Source: Tremella fuciformis (lineage: Eukaryota; Basidiomycota; Tremellomycetes; Tremellales; Tremellaceae). From it: 64,000 nucleotides of DNA. Positions 1-11,426 of the stretch are shown piece after piece (the stretch's first letter is position 1; each line of letters opens with the position of its first letter). The translations under genes were made by a program, and so were the position numbers. The stretch lies in assembly GCA_032768795.1 (NCBI GenBank), contig CP136494.1, positions 1,922,001 to 1,986,000 of the forward strand. Reading direction: 5' to 3'. Below the pieces are notes generated by a model. It saw only the letters and a program-made list of their open reading frames with translations. It was not told the DNA's origin and did no database searches.

Positions 1-1
1 C

Positions 2-691
2 ACAGTCATACCTGCTATCTCCTACGTTGCTCTGTACCGCTTCTACCTGATGCCGCGCAATCGGCGGAGGATAGCAGAGTGAGCTGGTTTCTGCCTTGGA
101 CGCCCAAGCTGATCGACCAGACGCGTTAAGGAACTGCGGGAGGAGAACAAAGACTACATCGAACAGAAAAAGACAGAAGCTGCCGAGGCCGTCCTGCTCA
201 TGCAGGCGTCCACCTCCCAAAAGGCGAATGTCGAGAGGGAGAGGCACGGCCTCATCATCCTCTCCGCGCACTACGGGCCAGCAACCGCCTTCACCGACCG
301 AGGAATACGGGATCACCCAGAAGAGGAGGTCATCGATGTGACCATACCCCTCCAGGCGCTTGTCAGCGATAGCCGCCTGAGTATACCAGGCGGACGCGGA
401 AAGGTGAGTCTCAAAAGGCAGATACTCGATGTGCGGCAGCTGACAGGCAGTATAATATCCTTGGGTTTTACGTGAAACCATTCTGCTCCGCTGGATGCTG
501 CAGAGCTGACAACCAGGACCCCTGCATTGGCGAAAACAAAAAGTTGCGCGTGCGATACCTCTTCCGGGATACGACACATCAAGTGACCATCGATGATGTC
601 GCCCCGCTGCGACTACCACTTCGAGGTGAGGCCCTCTCTACTTGCGGGTCGGACTTATGCTCACTCACAATCAGCACACGCTCTAGCATAG
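2..691 (+). CDS. DNAJC11-like protein, C-terminal part (5' truncated)
   Basis: This is the 3' end of a gene whose start lies outside the window. Exons are about 2-78, 121-403, 451-471, 517-625 and 675-691, with introns of 42-49 bases and a 21-base microexon. The spliced product has a basic coiled stretch (ENKDYIEQKK near 150), then VTIPLQALV and the block GFYDPCIGENKKLRVRY, which is the signature of the DUF3395 C-terminal domain of DNAJC11 proteins. In that family an N-terminal J domain precedes this region and the protein sits at the mitochondrial outer membrane, where it contacts the MICOS complex. The J domain is not visible here because of the window edge. Family assignment rests on the C-terminal domain alone; the very last exon (residues AHALA then stop) is the least certain part. 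The gene converges on SAC3, with about 110 bases between stop codons. Confidence 0.8.
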
Positions 692-800
692 AAAGTATAG
701 CACAATCGTGTTTCTTGTAACATGGACCGGTCACCTGTCACTCATCTCACCTTGGCATAGCATGCATACAACAAACACTGTATCTTGCAATATACGTGGC

Positions 801-3800
801 TTACAGCGTGTCCACTTCCATATCCATGGACTCCAGTGTCCTATTGACATCCGCTAGTACCCGAAGCAAACGGGCATTCTTTTTGGCCGTGCTTTCCTTC
901 TTTCTCGTGCTCGATTTCTTGGGAGGCGTCGCCAGATCAGGCGTCGACAGAGACTTACGGGGCCGCTTGGTGCCCGTGGTTAAATGATTATAGATGTCTG
1001 CAGGTTTGGCTGCGTCGGGCGTGTCGTTCGGGTCGTTCTGGAAGGGGTCGTCCAGCTCATCAAGGTGGTCGTCATTTGTGGGGAGAGGCGTGATCCGCGA
1101 AATGCTCATGGTTACTTTATTGTCTATTTGTGTCGCGAAGATGCCCATCAGGGTATCTTTGTCGGTAAAGATGTCATTGCGTGAGATCGAGAGGGGCGCA
1201 AGCATATCCTGTCCATGCAGGACAAAGGCGAAGAGCGCTTGCAGGAAAGGCACAACGGGTAGTGCTGCGCGTAAATACTGGGAGCCAGGCTCCAATGACA
1301 TTTCTCACGCTGTCCGTGCTGTGCCGCATGCCTGAGTGGCCCCATGAGCAGAGTGAACTCATCGGGTCCAGGCAGGTTGACTCTGATGTAATTCTCGATT
1401 GCCTCAACGGCGGATCTGAGTTGATAAGCTTTGCAGGTCCCTGTCCACTGTCCAACACCTACTGCATGTTAAGACTCGTTTTCCCCGGTTCATTCGCTTC
1501 AAAAGACGATAATAGCAACACGTTCGGGAAGGGAATGGTAGAACGGATGCAGAGCTGCCATACTTCGGCGAGCAGATCGTTGATAGTAGTGATGCCTGTA
1601 GAAAAACAACTGAGGGCAAGACGTGGGTCTGTACGCTCAGTCAACAACGACAATCACAGGGGAGACATACCGGCTGGATGTTGAAGCAAGACAGTGTCTA
1701 CGGCAGAGGTGAAACGCTCCCAGGGAGGCAATGCAGCCTGCAGAGTTTCTAGCCAGCGTCAGCAAGTCGGCCATACCCTCAGATCCGAAGAGGACCAGGA
1801 CTGACCGCCAAGAGTGAAGGTGATGAGCTCGCGGACGGGAGATCGGGGTATGACGTTCCTCAAACGCTTTTCGAAAGTCGTGTCGAGATCTTCGGCAAAC
1901 TCCAGACAGAGCAACCCTACAGGGTTGAATAGAATCGTGGAGTCCACCGTATCGGTCCGCAAACCAATCTGACTTTCAGCTATGAACGCTCGTCTTTCAT
2001 CAGCAGCGCATACCCTAGCCTTGAGGTCCTCAAGCGGTTCGTTCTCCCAAGTCACGAAGAGTATGGGGAGATCATAGCGTAAATCATGCCGACCTTCAAG
2101 TTGTACCAAGTGAATGATGCGCCGCTTGGCGTCCTCCTCGTTTCTGATAATGATCAGTCTCCTTCCAGATTCAGTGTAAGCTACAACGCACTTCTGCTTT
2201 TGTGTGGGATCAGATGTTCTCAAGGGAACCTCGAAGACGATCAGGCCAACATGCTTGTCCTCTTCAGACATCTGCGTGTCTTGGTCCCACGTGGTTGTCG
2301 AGAAGACGACTCCTTCCTGCTCGTATTCTGCATCGAGGTGCGGCTTGAACTTGCGCAGAAGCCATTGACCTGCCTCTGTCGGAGCAGGAGAGCCAGACTT
2401 GCTGCACGACGAGAATAGAACCTTGAAGTGCGGCGAGGAATACGTGTGCGGCGCCCTTTGCAATGCCGAGAAGGCTGTGGATGCGGAGATTGGGCTGTAG
2501 ACCGGGTTAAGCAGACTGGCCACGTATCTGGCGATAGTGTGGAAGAAAGTAGAGGCCGCGTAAAATCGGTCTTTCTTACTTTCCACTTGGTGAAGCGCGT
2601 TGTCAACGTCCATTTCGTCTTGTCGGTCTCGCACTTCGGGTCTTGTAGCGTCAAAGCCGTTGTCAGGGCCGTCTGGCACTTCATTACGGGCAGTGCCCAG
2701 TATTTGGCCGCGACCAATACCCATCCGTCCCAGGCGTTCGAAGGCTTCGGAGTGGTCTCGTTCAGAACCCTCTCGAGCGTAGCGTCGACGTCTTGCCCAT
2801 CGGCGCCAATGCTTGATAGCATTCCTGATGATGCCGCGACGCGCAACCTCCCCAAGGATTGCTTTCTTCGCAATGGACTTGACGTTATCGGCGTACAGCA
2901 TGCCGAAAAGTCCCCGCGCCCATTCTTCTATCTTTGACAAGCGTTGACGCTTGATTGCTGTGTACTGCGTCGCAGCAGCTTCCTGTTTGACGACGGACCG
3001 CAACATCGGTCGATTCTCGTCGATCAAGCGATCAACGACTTCTCGAATCAAATCGTAGCATAGGGTCGGGGCTGTAGCGACGCGCCTAGCGCGCTCTTCG
3101 GGCGATACTCTTCTTCGCGGCTGTATTGAGGGCGTCTTTGGGGGCGAATGATGCGTCGATAACACTGGAGTAACAGCGACAGGCGGTGGCGTCGGGGATG
3201 GAGATGAAGGCAAAATTGGAGCCACCGTGGCCAACGGAGATGAAGAATGCGGCTTCGTCGGCTTGCTTGGCTGGGCCGTGCTTTGAAAGATCCCAGGCTT
3301 GGAAAAAAGTGGGGCAGGCTGTGGTGGCTTGACCGGCACCGGCGGCGTCGGAGGCGTGAAGGAGAACGCTGGCAGAGGTGGGGTTGCAGGTGCGGGCGGC
3401 GAGCTATGCGTCGGGGGCAACGCGACAGGGGCAAAGTGGTTGGTAGCAGCCGCTATGACCGGCTTCTCTTCAGCTGACGGAATTACTGAAGGCGCGGTGG
3501 TCGCCGGCGCAAAGGGGAAATCGAATGCTGATCTTGGCGGGCTTCTCTTTGGCGTGGTCGACACAGTAGGAGTCGTGACAAAGCTAGAATCAAGTCTTGG
3601 CGCACCGACGGCTGAGGGGACGGAGAGAGGACGATTGTCGAAAGCTTTTCTGGGAGGCTTGGTCTCTGAGGACATCAGGGTACCAGAGACTCGGACGCCA
3701 GCATCTCCGTTGACAATGTCCACATACGAGACATCGCCCTTTTTGGCGGTGATTGAGAGCCATCTCCGAGTATACGGGGCGTCACGATTGTCTACCACGA

Positions 3801-5371
3801 TCAGCGTGTACCCGGAGGCCGAGGTCTGACCGACCATTGAACCATGCCCCAGCGTTGATCAGGGCTCCGACGGGACCGCTCTGATCCGAGTAGACCTCGA
3901 GTTCGAACTTTCTTACCACGTCTACGGCCTCGGCATCGGATGAGCGATCCGCAGGTAACACGTCGTCCCACGCGGACTCCTCCGCTTCTTGTTGCTCGCA
4001 TCCCAGCATCCGGTCCAGTGTTCTGAGTAGCACCATTCTCCTCTCCACCACTTCCCCTGCCTCGTTCAGCCTGACTGGCTCTCCACGCAGTCGGGGATAT
4101 GTCCGGTTGAGCGCTCTCAGTGCACTCCGCCGTATTTCTCTCAATCTGATCTCGACTAGGCAGGACATGAGGAACGGTACCCGTTGGGCCTTCATCAGCC
4201 TCACGAAGCGGGTAATGAGGTTCGCTCCCAGCTCGGCGTTGGCCTTGCTACCCTCCTTCTGGCTGTCGAAATTCCTCTGAGCGGCTCTGCGGATCTCCCA
4301 CGCCAATTTCACTAGAGGATGATCGACGATGGCAGACGGCAGCTCGGCTGTAGGGATCGAGACGGATTTACTCGCGAGGTCGAAAATGAGCATGTAGGCG
4401 CGAAATTCAGGCTCGTTCGGACAAGGCATGTCGACACCGGACTCCTCGCGACGGTCGTTGTACTGTTGCCGCAGACTTGTGAAGCCTAACATGTCAGCTA
4501 GATCCGCAGTATCCGTCCAGGAGCTAACATCTTCCCAGCTCTGCAGCGTCGATGTGCATATCAGTGTTCGTACCAGTCTCCTCTTGCAGCTCTCGCAAGC
4601 AGAGAATGTGCCATCTCGCAATGCGTTCAAAAGAGTTGATGGCTTCTTGATGGCCCCAGCTGCTCTGCATGGCGAATTCCTTCCTGATGGCCCGTGTACG
4701 ATCGCGAATAAAGCCGGCCGAGTATCCTAAGGCCTTGCGTGCCCGGGAGTAGGGGAAGGAGGTCGACGCTGATGGGGGTTCGAGGGGCATGACCTCTGAG
4801 AAGAGGTAGTCGAGGGTGCGCTGCTCATCAGACACTGCCCACATGCGCATCGCTAGCACCGACCATTAGGGTCTGCGGTGTACGCAAGTCCGAAGGCAAG
4901 ATGGCAGAGTCACCATGGCCTGCTCCGGCATCTGATCGTGAATACGCAGCGACCGCTTTCGCGGGGTCGATCCGTTTACTCGGTCCCTCGTCATCAGCTG
5001 CGCGAATGAATGCACGAGCGCTTGCAGACTGACAGCTTCGAATGGGTGCACTTCACGGGTGTACTCGCGAAACTCGCGCTCGTATTCCGAGCACATCGTC
5101 TCGCAGGTGCCCCGCATGTCGATGGCATCCCCCAGCTCGGTCTTGCCGACTTTGATGAGCCCTTCTTGCTCAAAGGCCTTGCGCTGCCGAGCCCGCATGT
5201 CCTCGAGCTGAGCGTCAGCACCTGGTCATTGCAGCGCGCCCGGCTGACCTCTTTGTATCGATTGCCCGGGAGCTTGCTGCTGAAGCGGGCAGCGCGCGCG
5301 GCGAGCTTGCTCGCCTTGGAGACATCGTCCCCATCCGGGTTGCCGGAGTCAAGAGCGGTGAGATTGGCCAT
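801..5371 (-). CDS. SAC3: SAC3/GANP-family mRNA export scaffold (TREX-2)
   Basis: Large multi-exon gene of roughly 1,350-1,400 residues. The N-terminal half carries RGTCETMCSEYEREFRE (near 5080), the hallmark of the SAC3/GANP domain, followed by RTLDYLFSEV, RTRAIRKEF and SFERIARWHILCLRELQ. A Pro/Ser-rich linker (3.1-3.7 kb) leads to a long basic helical stretch (2.7-3.0 kb, with EEWARGLFGMLY) that looks like the Cdc31/Sus1-binding region. In this family the protein scaffolds TREX-2, which links SAGA-transcribed genes to nuclear pores. The 3' exons are well fixed by phase: 801-1264, 1309-1415, 1463-1595, 1671-1737, 1777-3825. A GTAAGA donor supports an intron at 3826-3916. The junctions near 4.5, 4.85 and 5.0 kb are unresolved. 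Start 5371 is chosen because it opens the last convincing coding exon; an open frame runs on to 5734, but there it overlaps exon 1 of the neighbouring gene. Confidence 0.85.
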
Positions 5372-5662
5372 ATTGCTTGTCTTGTCCCGACTTCCGGCTA
5401 TCAGAATCACTGCAGCGTAGACAGGGTCGTACTGCACTCTGTCGCTGTGCCAGACCCTGCTATTTGGCGCGCAGGAGACTGGCAAATAGCAGAATGGACA
5501 CTGAAGAAGGACGTCTCGTCCAGAAATCGTCACTGATCTTGGTGGACGAGTCAACACGTGGCTAAGTGGGGGTAACACGCTCTTCCTGACTTTCCTGGGC
5601 CGAGGACGAAAGTTGCTCTTGAGACCTGACGATACTCTTGCAAGCTTGCTCAAGAGGACATC

Positions 5663-6549
5663 ATGAGTCGCGCAGCCCGCACAGCTTTTGCTTGTGAGAG
5701 CATCGCATATCTGAAGTGAAGTCAGCTCACTCATAGCGGCTCAATCAGCCATTGCTGGCCCGTCCTCAGCGCCTCTCAGACCATTCCTCCGTCCGCCTAC
5801 TGCATCCTCCTCACAACAAAGACGAAGGTGAGGCATGATTCCGCGCATCTGGTATAGTCTTGGCTGACTGGCAGTATCTTTGGCCTGAGCAATCTGCGCT
5901 TGCCCGATTTCCTGCGACCGAAAGATCAAGCAGAACCATCAGCATCCACATCGGACACACCAACCACCGTGGAGGCATCCACGCCCATAAGTGGGAATCT
6001 CTTCGACGACCTGCAAGCCGAGGCAGAGGCGGAAGAGCGGAAAGGCAAAATGTTCACGGAGCACCGGTACAAGACGGCGCAGCGCAAGATGTCGCCGCGA
6101 AAGCTGAATGACCTCTCGAGGCAGATTGCGGGCCTGCCAATCGACGAGGCGATTCTTCAGATGGAGTTCAGCGAGAAGCGTGCGAGTGGGTGGATTAAGA
6201 GCACGCTTTGTCTGGCGAGGGATCATGCGATCGACAAGGGTCTGCGTAGAGGCCGGCTGGTTGTCGGTGCGTGCACCTACACGTCTTCTTGAATCTCGGC
6301 TTACGGACAGCTGAGACGTGGGTATCGAAGGGCCCAAAGCATATGCGGCTGGACGTCAAGGGCAGAGGTCGGGCGGGCATCAAGCACCATCCCACCGCGC
6401 GCTTACACGTCTTGCTGAAAGAGGGACAGTCGGTGGCCGAGAAGCGAGAGAAGAGGTGGGAGAAAGAGCTCAACAAGGTGCGCAGTGCGGGCATCGTGAG
6501 GGAGGATGGAGTGCTACGACGCAAGACGGTCAGCGGGTGGGCATGGTGA
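5663..6549 (+). CDS. MRPL22: Mitochondrial large-subunit ribosomal protein uL22m
   Basis: Four exons: 5663-5693, 5737-5827, 5875-6266 and 6311-6549, with 43-47-base introns and consistent phases. The short first exon gives a typical mitochondrial presequence (MSRAARTAFA, then Ser/Arg-rich). The mature part contains the uL22 core: KLNDLSRQIAGLPIDEAI, FSEKRASGWIKSTL and, after the last intron, ETWVSKGPKHMRLDVKGRGR followed by GIKHHPTARLHVLLKEG. uL22m lines the exit tunnel of the mitochondrial ribosome. The gene is divergent from SAC3, with about 290 bp between the chosen start codons, which probably hold a shared promoter. The start was chosen by working back through a phase-1 splice at 5693/5737, since exon 2 itself has no in-frame ATG. 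Confidence 0.9.
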
Positions 6550-6643
6550 TCGACCTGGCTTGCTTCGTTGCTTTATGCATCTTTGCTTCGGCCTCGCGCG
6601 ATCTGGACATTCTTCCTCCCCTCGCATAGCTACGTGACGTCTT

Positions 6644-7746
<1,103 letters not shown>

Positions 7747-8020
7747 CTTGGATGTATGTCGAGAGCGATACGAGGCGAGAATGAGAAAGAAGTTGAGAAG
7801 TGAAAGGGACGTTTCGAAGTGGACTTTTGGCTTTTCGGCGTCGGAACACGGATGATCCAGGTGATAGTCCTAGCCGCCTAAGGCCGCCTATGCGGCTATT
7901 CCAGTCCCAGTCTCATCGCATAGTCACGAGCAGCCGGAATGCAACGGGGCGGGGAAATCATTCGTGGAGGCCAGGCCATAGTAATGCGTCCTGACATCTA
8001 GCGCGACTAGAGCAGACGAC

Positions 8021-8916
8021 CTAGCGACGAAGCTTGCTCGGTCCCAAGGGCGCCCTCCCACGCTGACCTCTCCTGGCGTCATGAGCTGGCATGGACACGG
8101 GACCGTCCAGCAGCCCCGCCGCCTCGTCCGCCCCACCAGCGGTCCCGCCCTCCCAGACGACCTTGCGCTCGCCAAAGACCTCCCTGCCCTCCGCCCACCT
8201 CATATCGTCCGATATCATCTGATCCACCTGCCTCCCCCGCCGCCCGTCCGTCCATCTCGTACATCGGATCATCGCGATCGTGCCCAGCAGCCCGGCCACC
8301 CAGAACAGGGCGAAGATGATGGCTAACATCAGCGCTGCCTCTGCGGACACCGGACACTCACCGCTGTCGCCCAGCTGATTCGTCACGAACACATGGTCAG
8401 GGCCGGATGTCTTGGCCGCCGCGCTCGCAGTCTCGACTGGGAAGTCTGGCGCGAAGCTGGTGAGGACTGCAGCTCTCAGCGCACAGCGCGCGGCAGCGCC
8501 ACGTTACCAGACTCACATATGAGACTCGTGCTGGTACCTGTTGAGGTTGCGAGATCTGAAGAGGTCGCATGCGTCACTGAGCTACTGAGACTTGAATGGG
8601 TGCCGAGGGAGCTACTGGAAGTGCGTGCGGCGGACAACGAGGACGAGCGCGAGGCCACAGCTGATGCAGATGTGGAAGACGATGCCGACGAAGATGAAGC
8701 CACAGCGAGCGTTGTTCCTACTTTCACGGGCCCGCTGTTGGCGGACGTCGACGTGTGCGCCGCTTGGGTCGTCGTTGCTTGGTCTTTGGACGAGCTGGTC
8801 GCTGGAGCGGGCTCCTCTGCTCTGGCTTCTCTGACTCGGTCTGCCGGGGCGTCTCTCGACCTGCCCTTCTGTCTGCCTGCTGGGACTGATGCCGAGCGTC
8901 CCATCGGGAGTCTCAT
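8021..8916 (-). CDS. Hypothetical Ser/Thr-rich single-pass membrane protein
   Basis: Not assigned to a family. Two exons, 8517-8916 and 8021-8466, are joined across a 50-base GTGAGT...CTGCAG intron. Exon 1 codes for a long Ser/Thr/Ala-rich tract (for example ASSSSASSSTSASAVASRS) like the O-mannosylated stalks of fungal surface proteins. Exon 2 carries a short conserved-looking segment (FAPDFPVET), one hydrophobic helix (ALMLAIIFALFWVAGLLG near residues 185-205), then a basic cytosolic tail with RCTRW and GGRADEAAG-like low-complexity sequence. This is the layout of wall-stress sensors such as Mid2 or Wsc, but no WSC or signature domain is visible. The start is uncertain: the first in-frame ATG I accept is at 8916, yet no signal peptide follows it, so a further 5' exon in 8917-9200 is possible. 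Confidence 0.5.
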
Positions 8917-9223
8917 TGTCTCTAGGGCTTCTGCGGAGGTCACCGGACGTACTGCTCTCCTCTGTGAGGAGCAACGATGGCAGTATGCATAACCCCCGAC
9001 ATCTCAGACTGAGAGAGGAGGATCCATTGTTTGCTCAGACTCCCACCCGCGGGTCCTTTGATGGTTTGTCACAGGAGGTCCTTGCGCTCACCGAAACGTC
9101 CGTGCTCACTATCTGAAACAGGCGCCCCGCGCTACTTTGACGCTGTGGCTTGATGCGAGGGTATGCATATCACAGCGTATTGACAACGATGACGATGAAG
9201 ATTTCTACAAATGACCTTACATG
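8917..9223. other. Intergenic or unresolved 5' region
   Basis: About 300 bases between the Ser/Thr-rich protein and the 3' end of the sirtuin gene. It may hold a missing first exon with a signal peptide for the former; I could not identify one. It also contains the sirtuin 3' flank. Confidence 0.5.
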
Positions 9224-10696
9224 CTACATCTTGATGCCCAGCGATAACGGCGCGAACGGATTGTCCAGCTCACATTCTAGCTCAGATAAGGGCGTCAGGC
9301 TATCATCTCTCCGTCGTACAGGGGCTAATGGCGGGAACTTTACTGGTGTCGTCCGCGGCGTCGGCAGGTAAGGGCCGCATGCTGCTGGACTCGGGGTCGG
9401 GCTCGGCAGGTCGCTCGACGTCTTGTGTCGCTTGACTGCCGGAGTCCGCGATCTCGATTTCGGCGGCGTTGGAAGACAATTGGGACCAATGATGGCCTTT
9501 CGTTTCCGGGGCGTGACGGGTGGTGCCAAGGCAAAGTTCGGATCCTCCACTCGAGCAATGAATCGTTGCACATCGCCCTGGACCCACACATCGAATACCC
9601 CGTCCCACTCGGCTCCCTTGGGTGGCTCCTCGTTAACATAAACCGTTCGGATGGCTCGAGTCGTCTCGAAAGCGCCTTCCGCCGAGTAGCAAGTCCTTGG
9701 ACGCAGCGCCCGCGCCATTTCTTTGACGATCCGCTTGACTCCGGGGATCGCAAGACTAGTCCCGGCCACCAGCAGAAAGTCGACCCTGCCCTGCTCATCG
9801 CCTTTCCGCCTGGAGCCTCTCAGATCCCGCTCGACGATAGAACCGATAGCCTCCCCCTGAGGATGGTCTTCGCCATAGAGTACGACGCTAGCCCGAAGCT
9901 GGCCGACTCGCCGGCGCCGTTCGGACAGTGCGTCCCTCACTATCGCAGAGAGGTGACAAGTCGGGCAGAGAAGCGGTTCTGCAGGTAGAGGAAGATGATC
10001 GGCTATCGGCAGTGTAGTAGAGCAAAGTGCGCAGTATAGGTGCGTCAACTGGCCGTGCAGAGGAATGCACTTGGGCGTAGCCTTTTGCGGCATCTCATGG
10101 GCCACATCCGCGGTGACCGTAAGTAGATGCTTTTTGTTGACGTGGTGCCGCTTTGCCGGTATGCCAACCTCGAGACCAGCCTTGGCTTCGAGCCCATCGA
10201 TGTTCTGTGTGTAACATCGGAGCAGGCACCCAGATGTGTCCAAAGAGCGAAGATAATGGTGGAATGGGGTGGGATCGGCCGAGACAGACATGGAGCATAG
10301 TTCGTTGAGTAAGGCATGATGAGCCGGCAGCAGATGTTCATCCTGTGACCATCAGTTACGTCTGCGGGAAAAATAGGCGACTTGCTGTCAGAGCTTTGAT
10401 GTGGAAAAGATCCTTGGCACTCTTGCCTCGCCTGAACAGCCCGGACGCAGAACGAAAGTCGGGAATATCAGCTGCGGTGGACACGCCTGCACCTGTACCA
10501 TCAGCCTGAGATCGGATACGATCTGGACCCCAAGGTATTCACCGTTGACAACGATGATGCGCTTTGCTCTCCTCAAACCCCTGACCACATCTGCCAGCCT
10601 TTCAAGTGGGTCGGCAGCCGGAGTGCCAAAGGTGGCGGGAGATTGTCGGGAAGGCCCTGCCTCAGTGAGCAGGTCGAGGGGGATTACCAGAGTCAT
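9224..10696 (-). CDS. HST3: NAD-dependent deacetylase, Hst3/Hst4-type sirtuin
   Basis: Three exons, 10543-10696, 10386-10492 and 9224-10342, give 459 residues with consistent phases. Sirtuin motifs appear in order: NGAGVSTAADIPDFRS (NAD-binding GAG; created by the first splice), CYTQNIDGLE, LHGQLTHL (catalytic His), two Cys pairs CALC...CPTC (structural zinc), VLYGEDHPQGEAI, LLVAGTSLAIPG and VYVNEEPP. The long LLRCYTQNIDGLE region and the extra C-terminal tail rich in Pro and basic residues fit the Hst3/Hst4 subgroup, which in yeasts removes acetyl from histone H3 K56. Intron 2 (10343-10385) uses a GC donor (GCAAGT). The usual Gly of the GIPDFR motif is Asp here. Hst3 versus Hst4 cannot be separated from sequence inspection. 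Confidence 0.9.
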
Positions 10697-11426
10697 CGCC
10701 AGGGCATCATCTCGAGAGGTGATGGGATGTGTGCTCGATGACCGAACAATGTATGGCAGATGACGCGAGCAGACGAGCGATACCAAGGATATGAAGGGGT
10801 CGAAGAAAGGAGAGTGAGTGACCTTTAGAAGTGGAGGTGTGCCACAATGAGCGGTGAGATACGGGATTAACTCAAAATACTCTTTCCCTGATAATAGGAC
10901 CCCTTGGCGGTGCTCGTTTGGCGTCACCAGCGTTGCGGGGAACCTTCCGGGTTTCACAACGCAACCGAGCCATTCAGTCTCGTTCTCGCTCTGGGCTTCT
11001 AAGATCAGCTTCAAAAGCACTTGTCACCGCGACGCGATAGGTCGAGACGGGACAAAACTTGCCACTACGCGAGCAGCGACGTCCGGTGGGAAGTTCCTAG
11101 CTAGCAGAAGGACGGCAGGACCAAAGTGTGTCAGTCAGATCGGGGTGAGCACGCGCCCTTTCCCCCTTGGTTCGCGGATGCTTCTCCTCCGTAGTATCGC
11201 TACCCACCAACATGTGCTCAGAACGTACACCTCGGACTGTCAAATCTCCCTCATCCTTAGCTGCCGTCTCCCTCGCCTCTCCAGCACCCCTCCCATAGAG
11301 CACAAGCTCAGAACCAAGCCTGACTCGACAGACACCTTAGCCACAACGCAATCATTCCTTCCATTCGCAGACCCATTCACACAAGCATTTGATTGACGCA
11401 TTCACGACGACTTACGACCTTGCAAC
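10697..11426. other. Divergent intergenic region with an unexplained minus-strand open frame
   Basis: This separates the sirtuin start (10696) from the ataxin-2 start (11427). On the minus strand the sirtuin reading frame stays open from 10696 back to 11020. It can be extended upstream by a plausible 39-base intron, about 11002-11040, whose donor follows SFVPSRPIASR and whose exon resumes as ENETEWLGCVVKPGRFP. The residues look protein-like (LSGKEYFELIPYLTAHCGTP) but I recognise no family. It could be a 5' extension of the sirtuin, a small separate gene, or chance. A C/T-rich stretch near 11250-11420 probably belongs to the ataxin-2 5' leader. Confidence 0.4.

Noticed and set aside
5372..5734. 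Upstream extension of the first SAC3 exon
   Set aside because: Open, but it runs into exon 1 of uL22m on the other strand, has no conserved sequence and is interrupted by better start context at 5371.
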